NCBI GenBank assembly: GCA_023392555.1 | Contig: JAEVYW010000016.1 | Location: forward strand, 1-7,041 | DNA: 7,041 nt | Reading direction: 5' to 3' | Origin: Pseudomonadota bacterium | GTDB lineage: Bacteria > Pseudomonadota > Alphaproteobacteria > Sphingomonadales > Sphingomonadaceae | In this document: positions 5,633 through 7,041 of the stretch, in pieces | How the letters are laid out: each line of letters opens with the position of its first letter | Position numbering within the stretch: position 1 is the first letter of the stretch | Made by a program: the position numbers and the translations under genes | Notes under the pieces: generated by a model | Database searches by the model: none | What the model was told of the DNA's origin: nothing | What the model saw: only the letters and a program-made list of their open reading frames with translations

Positions 5633-7041
5633 ATGCGCAAATACCTGCTCGCTTCCACCTGCTTCGTGACCTTCGCCGGCCCGGCGCTTGCCGGAACGAC
5701 CATTTCGACGACCGTCACCGGTCCGATCAAAACCTCCACTGTGAAACAAGGCGCGGCCGACGATATTATTGTCGGTCCCGCCGGGATCGTGAACGGGACG
5801 GCTGCGGGCGGCGTCATCATCGACAGCAATCACAAGCTCGACAATCAGGGCACGATCCAGATCGGGAGCGTCAACAATGCGGTCGGCGTCGACGCCGCCG
5901 CCGGGGTGACCAGTGGGATCACGCTGAGCGGCAAGATCATCGTCGATGAGGCGTATAACCCGACAGACGCCGACAATGACGGGGACATCGACGGTCCATT
6001 CGCGACCGGCACCAACCGCGTGGGCATCCGCACCAACGGAGCCTTCACCGGCAACATCGTCACGACGTCGGCCGGGGCGATCACCGTCGAGGGCAACAAT
6101 TCTGCCGGCATCCTGCTCGGCGGCACGCTCAACGGCAATTTCTCGCATGACGGAAAGACCAGTGTCGTCGGCAACAATTCGGTCGGCGTGCAGCTCGGCA
6201 GCGTCAACGGCAGCGTGCGTCTCGCAGGCGAGATCAGCGCTCAGGGCCAGAACAACGTCGGGGTGAAGTCCACTGGCAATGTCAGCGGTGCGCTGACGAT
6301 TCAGGGTCGGATCTCCTCGACCGGCTATCGCTACACCGCAGCCCCGACCGACCCGAGCAAGCTCGACGCCGACGACCTACTTCAGGGCGGGCCTGCAGTC
6401 TCGATCGAAGGCAGTGTCGGCCAGGGGATCATCCTCGCCATCCCGCCCAAGGACAACAGCGCAACCGACAATGACGAGGACGACGACGGCATCGAGGACG
6501 CCAAGGAAGGCTCCGCGTCGGTAGTGTCGTACGGATCGGCCGCGGCGCTGCGCATCGGTTCCGCCGCCAACATCACCGTCGGTGCTTCGCAAGGAACCGG
6601 AACCGGCTTCGGCCTGATCGTCGACGGCGGGATCGCCGGGGACGGTGTTTACGCAGGCGTCGACGGCAACGGCCTTCAGGTCGGAGGCCTTGGAGGTACT
6701 GTCTCGATCGCCAACGGGATCGGCGTCAGCGGGTCGGTTTCGGCGCGGTCGATCGACCGCAACGCAACCGCTGTTCGCCTTGGAGCGGGTGCGAGTACGC
6801 CCGAGCTTCGCAACGCCGGGAAGATCATCGCGACGAGCGGCAATACTGCTCAATCGGTGGCGACGGCGGTTCGCATCGATGCCGGCGCCAGCCTGCCGAC
6901 GCTGCGGAACAGCGGTCAGATCAGCGCGACCACGGGCAAGGACGGGACCGCCTTCGCGATCGTGGACAAGTCCGGCACCCTCTCCCTCATCGAAAATAGC
7001 GGGACAATTTCCGCTGCCGGCGCGACCGCTGAGTCCGGGCG
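5633..7041 (+). CDS. Exported beta-helix repeat protein, probable autotransporter passenger (3' end outside window)
   Basis: The frame is open from ATG 5633 to the right edge (469 codons plus two bases), with GGGGA 5 bases upstream. Residues 1-20 (MRKYLLASTCFVTFAGPALA) form a clear Sec signal peptide ending in AxA-like PALA. The mature part is rich in Gly, Asn, Ser, Thr, Val and Ile, with few aromatics, and repeats in beta-helix fashion. About residues 154-230 hold three rungs of 25-26 residues starting GNNSAGI, GNNSVGV and GQNNVGV. About 378-465 repeat a TAVRxxAGASxPxLRNxGxI pattern. Two acidic inserts, DADNDGDID (112-120) and DNDEDDDGIED (279-289), match the DxDxDG calcium-loop pattern. Sphingomonads carry similar large proteins ending in an autotransporter barrel; here the barrel would lie beyond the window, so that assignment is inferred. 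Likely located at the cell surface. It could instead be secreted by another route. Confidence 0.82.
   Translation, partial: MRKYLLASTCFVTFAGPALAGTTISTTVTGPIKTSTVKQGAADDIIVGPAGIVNGTAAGGVIIDSNHKLDNQGTIQIGSVNNAVGVDAAAGVTSGITLSGKIIVDEAYNPTDADNDGDIDGPFATGTNRVGIRTNGAFTGNIVTTSAGAITVEGNNSAGILLGGTLNGNFSHDGKTSVVGNNSVGVQLGSVNGSVRLAGEISAQGQNNVGVKSTGNVSGALTIQGRISSTGYRYTAAPTDPSKLDADDLLQGGPAVSIEGSVGQGIILAIPPKDNSATDNDEDDDGIEDAKEGSASVVSYGSAAALRIGSAANITVGASQGTGTGFGLIVDGGIAGDGVYAGVDGNGLQVGGLGGTVSIANGIGVSGSVSARSIDRNATAVRLGAGASTPELRNAGKIIATSGNTAQSVATAVRIDAGASLPTLRNSGQISATTGKDGTAFAIVDKSGTLSLIENSGTISAAGATAESG
6092..6322 (+). repeat. Three degenerate beta-helix rungs, about 25-26 codons each
   Basis: Codons 154-230 of the repeat protein divide into units beginning GNNSAGILLGG, GNNSVGVQLGS and GQNNVGVKSTG. 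Each continues with an NG or SG turn and a closing GxI/GxT strand. The period of 25-26 residues, with Asn at the turn positions, is what one expects of stacked parallel beta-helix coils. The units have diverged at the nucleotide level, so this is an old duplication. Confidence 0.55.

Noticed and set aside
4669..5829. 386-codon open frame on the minus strand
   Set aside because: It lies opposite the receptor and the start of the repeat protein, has no domain-like pattern, and is explained by the stop-poor antisense frame of GC-rich coding DNA.

Overview
This is a GC-rich window with strong third-position G/C and all supported genes on the + strand. It looks like a chromosomal piece of an alphaproteobacterium, most likely a sphingomonad (order Sphingomonadales). 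That placement is inferred from codon use, from the FecI/FecR/TonB-receptor trio, from the receptor's plug style, and from the large repeat-rich autotransporter-like protein that follows it. No tRNA, rRNA, CRISPR array, transposase or integrase was seen.

Layout. (1) Bases 1-433 hold the end of an unidentified gene followed by two very small genes of 53 and 42 codons. They are chained by successive ATGA stop/start overlaps, and a perfect 9-bp hairpin follows at 450-472. (2) Bases 561-1330 hold a secreted Gly/Asn-rich protein with a Tyr/Cys-rich C-terminus. It appears broken: an in-frame TAA interrupts it seven codons after a well-placed ribosome binding site, and a one-base deletion near 997/998 splits it into two frames. 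(3) Bases 1404-1565 encode a 53-aa small membrane or exported protein, closed by a 10-bp GC-rich terminator-like hairpin. (4) Bases 1683-5535 hold a complete cell-surface signalling operon: an ECF sigma factor (FecI type), a FecR-type inner-membrane anti-sigma regulator, and a TonB-dependent outer-membrane receptor that carries the N-terminal signalling (STN) domain. The first two genes overlap by four bases and the receptor start lies inside the end of fecR. (5) From 5633 to the right edge runs the first 469 codons of an exported beta-helix-type repeat protein with two Asp-rich, calcium-loop-like inserts. It is probably the passenger part of an autotransporter, although its C-terminus is outside the window.

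How the genes may work together. In the Fec paradigm, a ligand-loaded receptor passes a signal through its STN domain to periplasmic FecR, which releases or activates the sigma factor in the cytoplasm; the sigma factor then transcribes its target genes. Here the gene 97 bases downstream of the receptor, with no convincing terminator between, encodes a surface repeat protein rather than an iron-uptake protein. The most interesting hypothesis in the window is therefore that a TonB-receptor/FecIR circuit controls or senses a surface-exposed beta-helical protein. The substrate of the receptor cannot be read from the sequence.
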